A stretch of DNA of 64,000 nt from Platanthera guangdongensis (GCA_039583875.1 CM077163.1:111051213-111115212), one strand, 5' to 3'. Counted from the stretch's first letter, positions 22,683-36,073 are shown. Made by a program: numbers and translations. The notes: generated by a model not told the origin, from the letters alone.

Positions 22683-23504
22683 ATGGCAAGTGTTTCACAC
22701 TCCACCTTGTCTCTGAGAGCCATCCTTGAGAAGGATAAGCTCAGTGGGACAAATTACATGGACTGGTATAGGAACCTGAGAATTGTTCTCAGGCAAGAGC
22801 GAAAGCTCTATGTCTTGGAAGAAGAAGCCCCCGAGGTGCCGACCGGGAACTCTTCCCGTGCTGAGAAGGATGCTTATAAGAAGTATACTGACGACGCTTT
22901 AGATGTCGAATGTCTTATGCTTGCCACTATGAACTCTGAGCTTCAGAAGCAACATGAGAACATGGGGTGCAAGGAGATTGACGAGCATCTCAAGAAAATG
23001 TTTCAAGGGCAGGCTCATCAAGAGAGGTTCGACATCACAAAATCGTTGTTTCAGTACAAGATGGGAGTTCGAGACTCAGTAGGGACTCACGTACTCAAGA
23101 TTATTGGGTATATAGAGAACCTTGAAAGGCTGGGTTTTCCTCTTGGTCAAGAGTTGGCCACGGATCTGATCCTGCAATCGTTGCCGGACAGTTATGAGCA
23201 GTTCGTCTTGAACTACAACATGAATGAAATAGACAAGACACTGCCCGAACTCCTAGGCATGTTGAGAACTGCCGAAATCAATATGAAGAAGGCCAAGCCT
23301 GCCAGCCCCATACTGATGGTGCATAAGGGCAAGGGCAAGGCCAAGGGTTCTAAGAAGACGAAGGTGGGACCTAAGTCATACCTTGAGCCCAAGTCTTCAG
23401 CACTGATGAAAAAGGAAAGCACGGTGAAGGAAGGGAAATGCCACCACTGTGGCAAGGCTGGTCATTGGAGGAGGAACTGTCCTTCGTACATTGAGGGTCT
23501 GTAG
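22683..23504 (+). CDS. gag: Copia A gag (273 aa)
   Basis: Starts ATG in context CCATGG. Copia Gag with the LSGTNYMDWYRNL block near residue 20, the gag-like core (VLEEEAPEVP, LILQSLPDSYEQFVLNYN), a Lys-rich linker and one CCHC knuckle (CHHCGKAGHWRRNC) near the end. The frame ends in TAG, and pol continues in the same frame after it. Copia B has CAG at this place, so the TAG is a CAG-to-TAG change that uncouples Pol rather than a designed stop. A readthrough origin is possible but less likely. Confidence 0.9.
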   Translation: MASVSHSTLSLRAILEKDKLSGTNYMDWYRNLRIVLRQERKLYVLEEEAPEVPTGNSSRAEKDAYKKYTDDALDVECLMLATMNSELQKQHENMGCKEIDEHLKKMFQGQAHQERFDITKSLFQYKMGVRDSVGTHVLKIIGYIENLERLGFPLGQELATDLILQSLPDSYEQFVLNYNMNEIDKTLPELLGMLRTAEINMKKAKPASPILMVHKGKGKAKGSKKTKVGPKSYLEPKSSALMKKESTVKEGKCHHCGKAGHWRRNCPSYIEGL

Positions 23505-26500
23505 AAATTGAGGGGAGGTATGACTTCCGCTTCAAATGTTTACGTTATAGAGATAAACCTTTCTGCTCCTTCATCTTGGGTATTGGATACCGGATTTGGT
23601 TCTCACATTTGTACAAATGTGCAGGAACTGGGAAGGAGAAGATTGCTGAGTAAAGGGGAGGTGGACCTCCGCGTCGGCAATGGAGCAAGAGTTGCTGCTG
23701 TAGCCGTAGGGGTTTATCGTCTTTCTTTGCCCAGTGGGCTTGTAATAGAACTAGATAACTGTTATTTTGTTCCGACCATAACTAGAAACATTATATCTAT
23801 TTCATGTTTGGACATGATTGGATTTTCTTTTATAATTAAGAACAACTGTTGTTCTATATTTAAGAATGATGTTTGTTATGCTGTAGCCCAATTGTTTAAT
23901 GGTCTTTATGTTTTGAACTTGGACCATCTGACCTGTAATGTAGAAAATAATAAAAGACTAAGAAAAAATAACTTGAACCCTACTTTTCTCTGGCATTGTC
24001 GTTTGGGCCATATCAACGAGAAGCGCATATCCAAACTCCATAGAGATGGACTTTTGGACTCATTTGATTATGAATCATTTGAGCGATGCGAATCTTGTTT
24101 GTTAGGCAAGATGACTAAAGCTCCTTTCACTGGTTATACTGAGAGGGCTGAGGATATTTTGGGTGTTGTACATAGTGATGTATGCGGACCCATGAGTTCC
24201 ATGGCTAGAGGTGGGTATTTCTACTTTGTTACATTTACTGATGATTTCAGTAGATACGGATATGTGTATCTTATGAAGTGCAAATCCGAGACATTTGAAA
24301 AGTTCAAAGAGTTCAAGAATGAAGTAGAAAACCAGTTGGGTAAAAGGGTTAAAGCACTCCGATCTTATCGAGGTGGCGAATACCTGAGTCATGAGTTCCG
24401 TGATCATCTGAAAGAGTGTGGTATTGTATCACAGCTCACTCCACCTAGAACACCACAACATAATGGTGTGTCTGAGAGGAGAAATCATACTCTGTTAGAC
24501 ATGGTACGTTCGATGATGAGCCATGCAGACTTGCCTGTTTCCTTTTGGGGTTTTGCTTTAGAGACTGCTGCAATGACATTGAATCACGCTCCAACGAAAA
24601 CGGTTCTGAAGACACCATATGAGATATGGACTGGGAAGCGTCCTAGTATGTCGTTCATTAAAATTTGGGGTTGTGAGGCATACGTGAGACGACAAATGCC
24701 TGACAAGCTGGAACCCAAATCGGATAAATGTTATCTGGTGGGATATCCTAAGGAAACGAAAGGGTATTACTTCTACCTACCGTCTGAGGGCAAAGTGTTT
24801 GTCGCAAGGACTGGTGTCTTATTGGAGAAAGAGTTCTTATCAAGAAAGACTGAAAAGGTAGAGCTTGAATAAGTTCAAGAACCACATGTAGTGAATGAAT
24901 CGGAATTGGATTCTGAGACAGGACTACAAGATGTTGTAGCTAGAGAACCTGCTCAGGGAACACAAGTCCTACGTAAATCTGGTAGACCGAGGTTTGAGCC
25001 TGAGAGATATGGATTTCTCGTGTCTCAAATAGGTAATGTGTTGCTTATGGATCATGATGATGAACCAGCAACCTACCAAGAGGCTATGAATGGACCGGAC
25101 TCCGACAAATGGCTTGAGGCTATGAAATCCGAAATGGACTCCATGTATGCAAACCAAGTTTGGAACTTGGTGGAACCACCTGAAGGGGTACGACCCATAG
25201 GGTGCAAGTGGGTCTTCAAGAAAAGACCGACATGGATGGGAATGTACAGAAATTCAAAGGGCGACTGGTGGCTAAGGGTTTCAAGCAAATTCATGGTATT
25301 GACTATGATGAGACCTTTTCCCCCGTTGCTATGGTGAAGTCCATTAGGATATTGCTTGCTATTGCTGCGTATTATGACAACGAGATCTGGCAGATGGATG
25401 TCAAAACGGCTTTCCTTAATGGAAACCTCCTTGAGGAAGTGTATATGACACAACCCGAGGGTTTTGTATCCCCAGATGAAGCCACTAATATATGCAAGCT
25501 GAATAAGTCCATTTATGGACTGAAACAGGCCTCTCGAAGTTGGAATCTTCGTTTTGATGAGAAAATCAAAGAGTTTGGTTTCATCAAGAATGAAGATGAG
25601 CCTTGTGTTTACAAGCGAATCAGTGGGAGCATTGCTGTCTTCCTGATATTGTATGTAGATGACATACTGTTGATCGGGAATGACATTCCTACCCTGAAAG
25701 TTGTTAAGAATAACCTAGGGAACTGCTTTTCAATGAAGGATTTGGGTGAAGCGACTTATATACTTGGTATTAAGATCTATAGAGATAGATCGAAGAAGTT
25801 GCTGGGTTTGACCCAGAGTACGTACATCGAAAAGGTGTTGAAGCGGTTCAACATGTTTGAGTTCAAGAAAGGATTTTTGCCCATGTCTCATGGTGTGAAT
25901 CTCTCTAAGGACCAGTGTCCAAAATCTTGTGAAGATAAGGACCGCATGAAGTTAATTCCATATGCTTCGGCAATTGGATCAATCATGTACGCGATGTTAT
26001 GTACTCGACCCGATGTCTCCTTTGCTTTGAGCATGACTAGCAGGTATCAGTCAGACCCCGATGAGTGTCACTAGATTGCAGTCAAGAATGTCCTGAAGTA
26101 CTTGACAAGGACTAAAGATGCATTCTTGGTGTATGGTGGAGGGGAAGAGCTCGTTGTAAGTGGTTACACGGATGCTAGCTTCCAAACTGATAGAGATGAC
26201 TCCAAGTCTCAGTCAGGTTTTGTGTTTTGCCTGAATGGAGGAGCTGTGAGCTGGAAGAGTTCCAAGTAAGAGACAGTTGCTGATTCTACAACAGAGGCCG
26301 AGTATATCGCAGCAGCTAATGCGGCGAAGGAGGATGTATGGATTAGGAAATTCATCGTCGAGCTTGATGTAGTTCCTAGCATTGTTGGTCCCGTAGTTCT
26401 CTATTGTGATAACAATGGTGCAATTGCACAATCTAAGGAACCTAGATCTCATCAGCGCTCCAAGCACATACTTCGGCGGTTTCATCTTATTCGTGAGATT

Positions 26501-26641
26501 GTCGAACGAGGAGATGTAAACATTTGTAGAGTGCCGACTGAGGAAAATATTGCGGATCCGCTGACAAAGCCTCTCGCGCAGAGAAAGCATGATGGTCATA
26601 CTAGATCGATGGGTATACGATACCTAAATGATCAAATCTAG
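23505..26641 (+). pseudogene. pol: Copia A pol pseudogene (PR-INT-RT-RNaseH)
   Basis: Protease WVLDTGFGSHICTN (Cys-Gly turned to Phe-Gly), integrase zinc domain (HCRLGHINEKRI, CESCLLGKM), catalytic core with VHSDVCGP, then RSYRGGEYLS in which the second catalytic Asp is Tyr (copia B has Asp), and GVSERRN. RT with FLNGNLLEEVYM and YVDDILLIGND (about 25651). RNase H with ADSTTEAEYIAAAN. Breaks: TAA at 24870, a one-base deletion near 25222, TAG near 26073 (Trp lost) and TAA near 26268. Not functional. Confidence 0.93.
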
Positions 26642-27610
26642 CGAGAATCTTGTGGATTGCATGTAAATATGTATTATGTTGGCTGTTTGTTCATATGATG
26701 AACTGTGTACCTAGTTTTTCCTTTTACAATTAATGGAAAGTTCTTTTATTATGTATTTTTCTATGTGATAGTTAAATGTTTACATAATAGATACCCTTAG
26801 AATGTTCGCTTCCATGGGACATCAAGTACGTGACTTGAATGTGAGAGCCCATGATCTATTTGAAGCTTCATTCTTAAAGGTCCCTGGTCGAGTATCATCA
26901 TAGAAGCTAAGGGTGATGATGGTACATGAACACTAGCACGTGCGTTGACTGATGACCGGTTCTCACAGGTCATGATATTGTGATATCAAGTCATCACGTG
27001 GGTACTTGTTAGTGAACAAGTTATACTGGACAGACCCAACCTGAGACTACTCTGTGGATTGTCATCCAATCGTGTCATGAGTAGGTCTTAATTGACAATG
27101 GTGTTGTGATCCTTTGACCTGAAGTCACAGCATTCATCAAGTGAGGAAGAGCGTGCTTTGAAGCCATCTAAAGTCTTCCTTGAGAAAGGTTGATGATAAG
27201 GGTGGTTGTTGGGCATGTTACGAATCATTTGGGTGTTTGTGTGTGAGCAGATATGGGATTTGTCATCTTGTATGACAGGAGTTGCATCCATGGGCCCCTT
27301 AATGGAACTGGACTGAGAAATGCATGGCCATGCTTGATTGAGTCAATATGTGATATTGGACTCACCATTCTCTGGAAGTCCGTCCTGGATCAAGAAAACT
27401 TGGATTGAGCTATTACGAGGGTGACACGGTCCATGCCTCTAGTTCTTTCCGGATGTAAGGGATAAAGGGACAAGGACAACGTTGATACATTGGTCATAAA
27501 GGCTTATGAGTTATAAACTCTTATTGCTTGGGGAGCAATGATGCATTGCTAGATGCCGCTCATTGTTTGTGAGGTTTTTGCTTTGATACTTTCGAGATCA
27601 AGTGAGAGTC
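26642..27610 (+). other. Copia A 3' untranslated region
   Basis: About 970 bp between the pol stop and the 3' LTR, without sense coding. It ends in the purine-rich GATCAAGTGAGAGTC. Copia B keeps it (35105-36073). An antisense 67-codon frame (27088-27291) is open in both copies. Confidence 0.8.
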
Positions 27611-28702
27611 TGTTGGAGTTACCATTGTGATCTGGAAGTGATCAAACATGTAATCTCACTGCCAATGCGATATGGGCCTGCAGGGTCGCACATAAGAGAT
27701 GTGGAGAAGTTGGATGATTGACTGTGTTGGTAAAGGTTGCCAATCACCGACCTGAATGGGGTTGTGGGCAAAGTGTTGCCTTAAAGGATCGTCGGGTTTG
27801 GGCAAATGTTGCCTTGGAGGGCTGGTAAGGTTTGTCGTCCGAGGGTCGATAACAATCGTCGAGAATCGTCTCTCTTTGATTCCCGCCGATCGACGAGAAT
27901 CGTCTCTCTGATTCTCGCCGATCGACGAGAATCGTCAAGAATCAATATGCTGATTCTCGACGATCGACGAATTCGACAAGTATCGTCGACCGCAGTTCGA
28001 CGGTCGACGAGATTCGATGTGTATCGTCAAGTGAGGCTCGACGATCGGCGAGAATCGTCGAGTATTGTACTCTGATTCTCGCCGAACCATTGTGATCCTC
28101 GCTGATCGATTCTCGCCGATTCTCGCCGATTCTCACCGACTGATACTCACCGATTCTGGTACCCTATTTTCGGTGTGGTCTGCGGATAGCGATTTTCCTA
28201 AGTTTATTTTATACTTTGAGTATAAATAGAACACTTAGGGTTTTCGGGCTTTACGTTTTTTTGTTTTCGGCAGACGATCGAAATCGATGGAAGCGTTCCG
28301 CCATTCCGCGATCGTTCCGCCGATCCCGAATCCCGCCGCCGACGGAACTGTTCCGCCGCCGCCGTATTCGCTCCGTTGACCTCCTCATCTCCGGCGATCG
28401 TCGCTGGTGTTGCTCTTCCTGGCGCGGACCTAGCAGTCCGTGGAACGGCAAGGTGCGGTCATCGTTCTTCCCGATCTTCCGTGCGACGGAAAGCTCGGTG
28501 TTCTCCCGCTCGTGTGGACTTCTGCAGAAACGTGGATATTATTCCACGTAGAACTCGCCACTAGCAAGAAGACAAAGTTTGGAGCATCTCCGTTGAGTTG
28601 TGACTCAACGCCACCGAGGTAATTTTTGCCTAGTTTTTGCTAACTTCTTGATTCAACGTTCATGGCCCGATCCACATCTCTTTGGGTTTTTCTTGATGTT
28701 TT
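27611..28702 (+). repeat. Copia A 3' LTR, first part
   Basis: Same start and palindrome-rich U3 as the 5' LTR. Interrupted at GTTTT by the solo LTR, and resumes at 33247-33304 with TCTCTTCCGCTGCG to AACCCAACA. Confidence 0.93.
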
Positions 28703-31700
28703 TGTAACATCCCAATTTCAACTAGACCCCCCTAAGGGTGATTTTGGGCAAGGCTAGTTCAAGACCAACCCTAGGATGACCTTGGGGACCAAGTGGGCCT
28801 AGGTAGGAGGATGAAAGCTACCATGGTCTGCAAATAGTAAAATTCAAAACAATATTTTAGAAGGACATTAGGGCTTCACCATGACTCCATGACCCCATCA
28901 CAACATTATTAACCTAGCAAAGGGGGGGGGGGGGGGGTCAACCCAAGCTCAACCCCTTTTTCCTTTTAAGTTAACCACAATATAATGAAATATTATGGGT
29001 GGAAAGGGCTGCCAATAGGCTGGGGAGTCAGCATGGTCAGCTTTGGTGACAAGGAAAGAGAGAGAAAGCTTCATTCCATACTAATGGAGGAGAGAGAAAA
29101 GGGGAAAGAGAGTTGAAGGAGGAGATTGGCCAAGGAAAGGCCAATGGTCCCCATTGATGGCAGCATTCATCTCCTCCAGTGAAGGGGAGGAGTTTCCAGC
29201 CGTTTTCCTGGCTGTCAAGGGGCTGTTACAGCCTCCACCATCATGGCCGAAACAAGCCTTTAATGGCCATGATGGCCATGGCAGTTTCTTCCATTCTTCT
29301 CCCCCTCTGATGTTTTAAACATCATCAGTGAGCTTGGAGAAGAATTTCCCAATCCTTAACTGAAGAAATCCGGCGAGTTTACTGGGAGATTGCAGAATTC
29401 CGATCGGCGGCGCCACCACCATGTCAACCCGCAGATCCGCTCGTCTCCAGGCCGCCAACAAGGTCCTCCTCCTCCTCTTTTCTCTTGGGTAGATCTTAGG
29501 TTTCATTAGGGCCAAGGTTCGGGCACAATTGAGCCCGATCCAATTCGCAAAATTCATGGCTTTCGGCCGAAAATTTTATTGGTTGGATCGCCGGAATCCG
29601 CCCCTCCGGCGGCTGTGCCGCCGTCTGGCGATAGCCACCACCTCAACGGAGATGATGGTGGCGGTGGCCGGCCGGGGAAGGGACTGGGTGGCCGGCGGCA
29701 GACGCTTGAAGTCGGCACAGGAAGAAGCAATCCTGGCCGTTGGCTCATCGGGGACGATAACCCAGCGCCGTCGATCTGCGCCAAGATTCGCGCGGCATCA
29801 AATCAGATACTTTAGGATTTAAATAAATATCATTTCATTTCTGTCACATTAGATGTATTTAATGTATTTAATTTTTAAAAATACTTAGGGACCCTGAATG
29901 GAAATCTGCCCAACATGAAAATTGTAGCTTCGGGTGTCTAGTTTGTAGCAAAAATTGCTTGGACCCTTTTGGGCCACCGGTTAGACCAGGGTACCCCTTT
30001 TTGGTAGGACCTATACCTAGGCCTAAACAGAAATTAGTTTTGGTGCCCACACTTCATTCCTTGTCCAAACAAGTTGAAATTTGGGCAGTGAGAATGTTTT
30101 AGTCATATCTAGAACCTGTCCAAAATTTAGAATTTTTGGAGAATATTTTTCTATATTTTTTAGAAAAATTTAATAAATCATGATTAATTTAATTATGTGA
30201 CCTAATTAATTTAAAACTCCCCCAAATTTTGGTGGGTGGTCTTAGATGTCATGATAGGTATAGGGTTAAAACTTTAGCTCATTTGGAGATGTTTAGGATA
30301 GGTAATTTACCCACCCTATATATGACCTTATAATGGTATTTTGGTCAAAAGCCACTATTTGATGGTTGAGTGGCCAAATTCCCTCATCAGAGGCTGAAAT
30401 TTTGGCCACTGATATAATTTGACTTTTTACACTCACTTATGAAGTTTGGAGTGGTTTGGACTAGGGTAGCCCTAGAATTTTAGGGTAGGCCCTTTAGGGT
30501 AAATTACTAGGGTTTGAAGAATTTGGGGTCAAAAGACCTTGGATGGACTTGAAACTTGGGAATGATGTCCATAGGGTTACTATGGTCCTGTGGATAAAAT
30601 TTTAGGGCATTTGGAAGAATTTAAACCCCTTAAATCTATAACCCTAGTTTAGGGTACTAGCTTTGAAATCATAAGATCTAATACCAAAACTTTCTGAAAA
30701 GGGCTGAGTTTTTGAATGGGTAGTTGTTTAGGGTATATATATATCTGGAAATTTTATAATAAATTTTGGATGAATATTTTTGGTACTTTATTCACAAAGT
30801 CATGTTTTACAATTTTCACTTAGGAATTTTTGGAGAAAAGTATACTTGATTAAATCTGATGAAACTTAGCAAAGGGGCTTGTAACCATGGTACCCATCTC
30901 TGTAAAGTTTTATGAAATTTTTGAAGAATGATATTTAGTAGTTGCTTCTTTAATTAAATAATTCTATGGAACTTTGGTAAATTTAATAATGACATTTAAA
31001 TGGTCTAAAAAATTTTAATTTCTTCATCATGATGTTTTTAGTTCCTTATGAAGCCCTAGTAATTTTTACATAATTATTGGAGACATATTTGTGGCACTTC
31101 CTTCATTATATTTGATCTTAGGAATTATTTTTAATAAATCCTTTAGAGGTCAAGAACTATCTGGAAAATTATGCAAATTGGCAACCAATAATATTTCTCT
31201 GTTATTTAGTGAATACAAATTTTAGGAGGCCATTACCTGAGAAAATCTTATGGTTCATGTTCAAATTGACTATGGCCTAGTTTTTGAGTAAAATTCAATA
31301 AATAGTAGATTAATTGGGAAAAATATGATTTTCTGAATTTAGACTATATTTGTCATAATAGACCTCTGGTAAAATTTGTAGAGTTATTGGAGGAGAATTT
31401 AGAGTATCACCTATTGAGTACATCATATCAGCTTAGGGAGGTCTGCAATTAGTAAAAACAGCAGAAATCAAATTAAAGTGCACAATGAGTTTAGGAAGTT
31501 GGAATAATGGGGCATTAGTCTGGTAGGTGAATTAGGTTTGTCATCAGAAGTGTAGATGAGTAGTGGAGGTTGGTTAGAGTTGTGTGGGGTTCGGGATCGA
31601 CAAAGGATCACTCATCCTCGTTGAAAAGAAGGAGTCATATACACTTGGGTTAGAATTCAATTATAACCCTAAGGGATTGAGAGATTTGTGTAGTAACCAA

Positions 31701-33246
31701 TAATAATATGTGCCTTGCGAAAGGGAGCTTTGGGCGTAATCCCATCGTAGTTCCTAGTGCCTTCGAGAGCCCTTCACGGGGAATACCTTGGGCAGTCCTG
31801 GGCTAACGCAACTCATAGGAATAATGAAACTTCAAGAGTAACTAGAATAATTAGGGTTTCACTCTCACACACCCCGAGGTTACGGGAAGTAATTTTGGCT
31901 AGATGATCAAGCAGTAGGCTCGGTCGTTGTGGTAAGAGGGCAGGATGGCCCGGTGAGCTTCGGCTCGGTGTTGGTACGTAAATTTGCATGTGCATAAAAG
32001 GAATGAAATTAAGGTGGTGGGTCTTCGGTATTGGAGGATCTTAGCTCAGACACCAATACGTTGACTTGGCAAGTGTTGTGATAGCACTTCGCCAACAGAA
32101 GTCCGGTGCGCCAGCCGGCAAGAGTACGCAGGAGTCCGCTTAGTGCACCAGCGTTGAGGCGTACGATAGGTCTGACCAGTAGTGCTATACTGGTTTAGAG
32201 GTGGGCGAGGCCCAACCCACCGCTTCCGTCTGCCACTACGGAGGTATCCTGGGAGGTGAGGCTCCAGAAAGGGGGAACTAAAGGTCTGTGTGCACAGAGT
32301 CGGGTGTGTGTGTTGCACTTGCTTGATCCATCATACCCACTTGCATGTCATAGCATAAGCGATTCATTTAACACTTTGACACCTAAAATATAAGTGGTAT
32401 GGGACACTTATACATTAGGCCCTGCAAAACGACCCCTTGGTCTATAAGCTTGTGTGGGAAAGTTTATAAATTAAGGTTAATTTTCTTTACATATATATAT
32501 TGCTGTTAATAACCGACACCCCAACGTATAAATTGGTATGGGACTCTTTATACGATGGGAGCCTTGCAAAAGACCCCTTGCTTATATGTACCCATATAAG
32601 TTAAGGTTACTTTACTTTACTTGTTTACAAATATGTTTAGTTACTATATAAATTGCTAGTTTTAGGTCCACCGTCACCTGCATTTGATATACTCTCCACT
32701 TTCAAGTCCTCCCTTTCTTCCTCTCCGCTCGGTGCCTAGGAGCCATGGGGGAAGGGGTGGGGGATGATAGGACTTAGTCTTTTAGACTAACGGTTTTCGA
32801 ACCTCATCATTTAGGGGATCGCGGAGCCCAGATTGGAGGAGCAGCCCCAGAGGTCGACACGCTTGGAGATAGGGCAGTCTAGCACAGGAGTTCAGACAGC
32901 TGGGACCGTGAGGCCCTTACTCTAGTAGTGTTTATTTTATTTCCACATGAGAGATCTTGTGGTGAGGAATTGTTGTATCGGGCATAAGCCCTTATTTACA
33001 GTGCTTGGTTTTGTGGACTCTCCCATCGTGGAGATATTTTACTTGATGTGATATTTCTGTGGACTTTTACTTAGAGTTTTGCTTCGCATGTTATTACTCT
33101 AATTTTGTTACTATGCTGCGATCGAATTGGCCGGCAGAAACGACGTTTTGTGGTGATGACGCTTCCGGGCGAGAAGGTGTCACCGCAAAGCGGCGGTTCT
33201 GGGCATAAGACCCTGTGTTTTTTTTTAAAAAAAATGGGGTCTTACA
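28703..33246 (+). repeat. Solo LTR of a gypsy family, 4544 bp
   Basis: TGTAACATCCC to GGGGTCTTACA with target duplication GTTTT on both sides (28698-28702, 33247-33251) and no internal region. Its end (CTGGGCATAAGACCC then GGGGTCTTACA) matches the E6 LTR, so it is a relative. It holds a 16-G run at 28922, a proposed gag exon at 29421-29462 and an AT-rich middle (29820-31500) without coding. Formed by LTR-LTR recombination. Confidence 0.92.
29421..29462 (+). CDS. gag: Proposed gag exon 1 in solo LTR
   Basis: ATG in context CCACCATGT opens MSTRRSARLQAANK and meets AAG|GTCCTC. The basic RRSAR start resembles the E6 and E2 exons and lies at LTR position 719. The donor is weaker than in E1 and E2. 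No gag body remains to test it. Confidence 0.45.
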
Positions 33247-33304
33247 GTTTTTCTCTTCCGCTGCGTGCACAATTGTTGTGTCATCCCCTTTGAGAAACCC
33301 AACA

Positions 33305-33984
33305 CCTACGACATCAAGCATCACAAAGGGCCTTTCATTGTCACACCAGTACTTCTTGTACCTCATTCACATGTTGGACCCAAAAACATACCACTGCTAT
33401 TTTCCTGGGCTACCACCCCAGTACTTCCTGCTACTCCTTTTCGCAGGTATAACCCGTTGACTCCTTAAACTACACGTTTCGCACGGAGTCTTCTCCGGTT
33501 CGTATGCAACATCACCAATCTAGAACAACCTCTCCAGATGGGCTTCACACAGCATGCCTATTCCGTACTCCATTTCCGGATCTATATGGAAACAAAAGGG
33601 GATTTCATGAATCACCTAAACGACTCCAAAAATCAGCCACCTCTTGGTGGGGGAATCACAAAGATATGCCAAAAGAAAGCCTTCACATGGCTAGGAAGAA
33701 AGGTCGTTACCCTTGATGACCGCTTCGGTGCCATAAACTCAAAGCTTCCTTGAAAGACTCGCAAGAGCGTTTCCTCCGCAACGCCGGCTTCAGATTTCTT
33801 GTCGGTAAACCGCAGCACCACCAGCAGCGGCCCCCTTTCCTCCTCCTCCTTCTTCTTCCTCTCCTTTCTCTCTTAACTTGAAGAAAGCTCAAGGCCAAGT
33901 AAAATGAGAATAACTTCTCAGATTTCGGCCTTTAGGAAAAGAGGAAAGAAGCTCAGCCTTTGGATCCAGACTGAAGGAATGGAC
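33305..33984 (-). repeat. E2 5' LTR, segment 2
   Basis: Resumes after the CCTAC duplication and matches the 3' LTR (13131-13816) up to the copia B insertion at GGAATGGAC. It includes the proposed gag exon 33711-33734. Confidence 0.92.
33711..33734 (-). CDS. gag: Proposed gag exon 1 in E2 5' LTR
   Basis: MAPKRSSR then AGG|GTAACGAC. This is the copy that would have been transcribed. Joined in phase 0 to the gag body at 19210 (VTRSG...), with an ancestral intron of about 1780 nt that contained the rest of the LTR and the primer site. Copia A now sits inside that intron. Confidence 0.62.
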
Positions 33985-35104
33985 TGTTGGGTTTCTCTAT
34001 GAGGATGGCACAACGCTTGTGCACGCAGCGGAAATATAAACATCAAGAAAAACCTAAAGAGATGTGGATCGGGCTATGAACGTTGAATCAAGAAGTTAGC
34101 AAAAACTAGGCAAAAATTACATTGGTGGCGCTGAGTCACAACTCAACGGAGATGCTCCAAATTTCTTCTTCCTGCTAGCGGCGAGTTCTACGTGGAATAA
34201 TGTCAATGTTTCTGCAGAAGTCCACACGAGCGGGAGAACGCCGATCTATCCGTCGCACGGATTATCGGGAAGGAGAAGACCGCACCTCTGCTAATCTACG
34301 GACTGCTAGGTCCGCTCCAGGAAGAGCAGCACCAGTGACGGTCGCCGGAGAAGAGGAGGTCAGCGGAGCGAACACGGCGGCGGCGGAACCCTTCCGTCGG
34401 CGGCGGGATTCGGGATCGGCAGAGCGAACGAGCGGAACTCTTCCGTCGGGTTCGATTCGCTACAGGAGAAAATCCAGCTATCACCCGAAAACCCTAAGTG
34501 TTCTATTTATACAAAAGGTATAAATAAACCTAAGAAAATTGCTATCCGCAGACCACCCAAGAATGAGGTTCAGAATCAGTGAGTATCAATCGGTGGGAAT
34601 CGGCGAGAATCGATCGGCGAGCATCACCATGGATCGGCGAGAATCAGAGTACAATACTCGACGATTCTCGCCGATCGTCGAGCTTCACTTGACGATACAC
34701 GTCGAATCTTGTCGACCGTCGAGCCGCGGTCGACGATACATGTCGAAGTCGTCGATCGTCGAGAATCAACATATTGATTCTCGACGATTCTCGTCGATCG
34801 GCGAGAATCAAAGAGATGATTCTCGTCGATCGGCGGGAATCAGAAAGACGATTCTCGACGAATGCTATCGACCCTCGGACGATAATCTTACCAGCCCTCC
34901 AAGGCAACATTTGACCAACCCGACGATCCTTTAAGGAAACACTTTGCCCACAATCCCACTCAAGGCGGTGATTGGTAACCTTTACCAACACAGTCAATCA
35001 ACCAACTTCTCCACATCTCTTATGTGCGACCCTGCAGGCTCATATCGCGTTGGCAGTGAGATCATATGTTTGATCACTTCCAGATCACAATGGTAACTCC
35101 AACA
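33985..35104 (-). repeat. Copia B 3' LTR (1120 bp)
   Basis: On the + strand TGTTGGGTTTCTC to GGTAACTCCAACA. It carries the GATTCTCGACGATTCTCGTC hairpin units in U3 and a TATA box near 34503-34510. Confidence 0.94.
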
Positions 35105-36073
35105 GACTCCCACTTGATCTCGAAAGTATCAAAGCAAAAACCTCACAAATAATGAGCGGCATCTAGCAATGCATCATTGCTCCCCAAGCAATAAGAGTTC
35201 ATAACTCATAAGCCTTTATGAACAATGTATCAGCGTTGTCTTTGTCCCTTTGTCCCTTACATCCGGAAAGAACTAGAGGCATGGACCGTGTCACCCTCGT
35301 AATAGCTCAATCCAAGTTTTCTTGATCCAGGACGGACTTCCATAGAATGGTGAGTCCAATATCACATACTGACTCATCCAATCATGGCCATGCATTTCTC
35401 AGTCCAGTTCCATCAAGGGGCCCATGGATGCAACTCCTGTCATACAGGAGGACAAATCCCATATCTGCTCACACACAAACACCCAAATGATTCGTAACAT
35501 GCCCAAAAACCACCCTTATCATCAACCTTTCTCAAGGAAGACTTTATATGTCATCAAAGCACGCTCATCCTCACTTGATGAATGCTGTGACTTCAGGTCA
35601 AAGGACCACAACACCATTGTCAATTGAGACCTACTCGTGACACGATTGGATGACAATCCACAGAGTAGTCTCAGGTTGGGTCTATCCAGTACAACTTGTT
35701 CACTAACAAGTACCCACATGATGACTTGATATCACAATATCATGACCTGTGAGAACCGGTCATCAATCAACACACGTGCTAGTCTCCATGTACCATCATC
35801 ACCCTTAGCTTCTATGATGATACTCGACCAGGGACTTTTAAGAATGAAGCTTCAAATAAATCATAGGCTCTCACATTCAAGTCACGTACTTGATGTCCCA
35901 TGGAAGCGAACATTCTAAGGGTATCTATTATGTTGACATTTAACTATCATATAGAAAAAAGACATAATAAAAGAACTTGCCATTAATTGTAAAAGGAAAA
36001 CCAGGTACACAGTTCATCATATGAACAAACAGCCAACAAAATACATATTTACATGCAATCCACAAGATTCTCG
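35105..36073 (-). other. Copia B 3' untranslated region
   Basis: Parallel to 26642-27610 of copia A. It contains the same antisense 67-codon frame on the + strand (35424-35627), with a few substitutions and one extra basic/aliphatic change, still open. Confidence 0.8.

Larger units (their letters stand above)
20590..33304 (+). mobile_element. Copia A: Ty1/copia element, about 8.2 kb plus solo-LTR insert
   Basis: Target duplication CCTAC at 20585-20589 and 33305-33309. LTR start TGTTGGAGTT, LTR end AACCCAACA. Internal order gag-PR-INT-RT-RNaseH identifies Ty1/copia. Without the solo LTR it is about 8166 bp, matching copia B (8162 bp). Pol is broken in several places. Confidence 0.95.

Noticed and set aside
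23502..23504. Designed stop-codon readthrough between copia gag and pol
   Set aside because: Copia B has CAG at the same place, so TAG is a mutation in copia A.
29529..29822. 97-codon frame in the solo LTR
   Set aside because: GC-rich, overlapped by open frames on other strands, no domain, absent from the E6 LTR.
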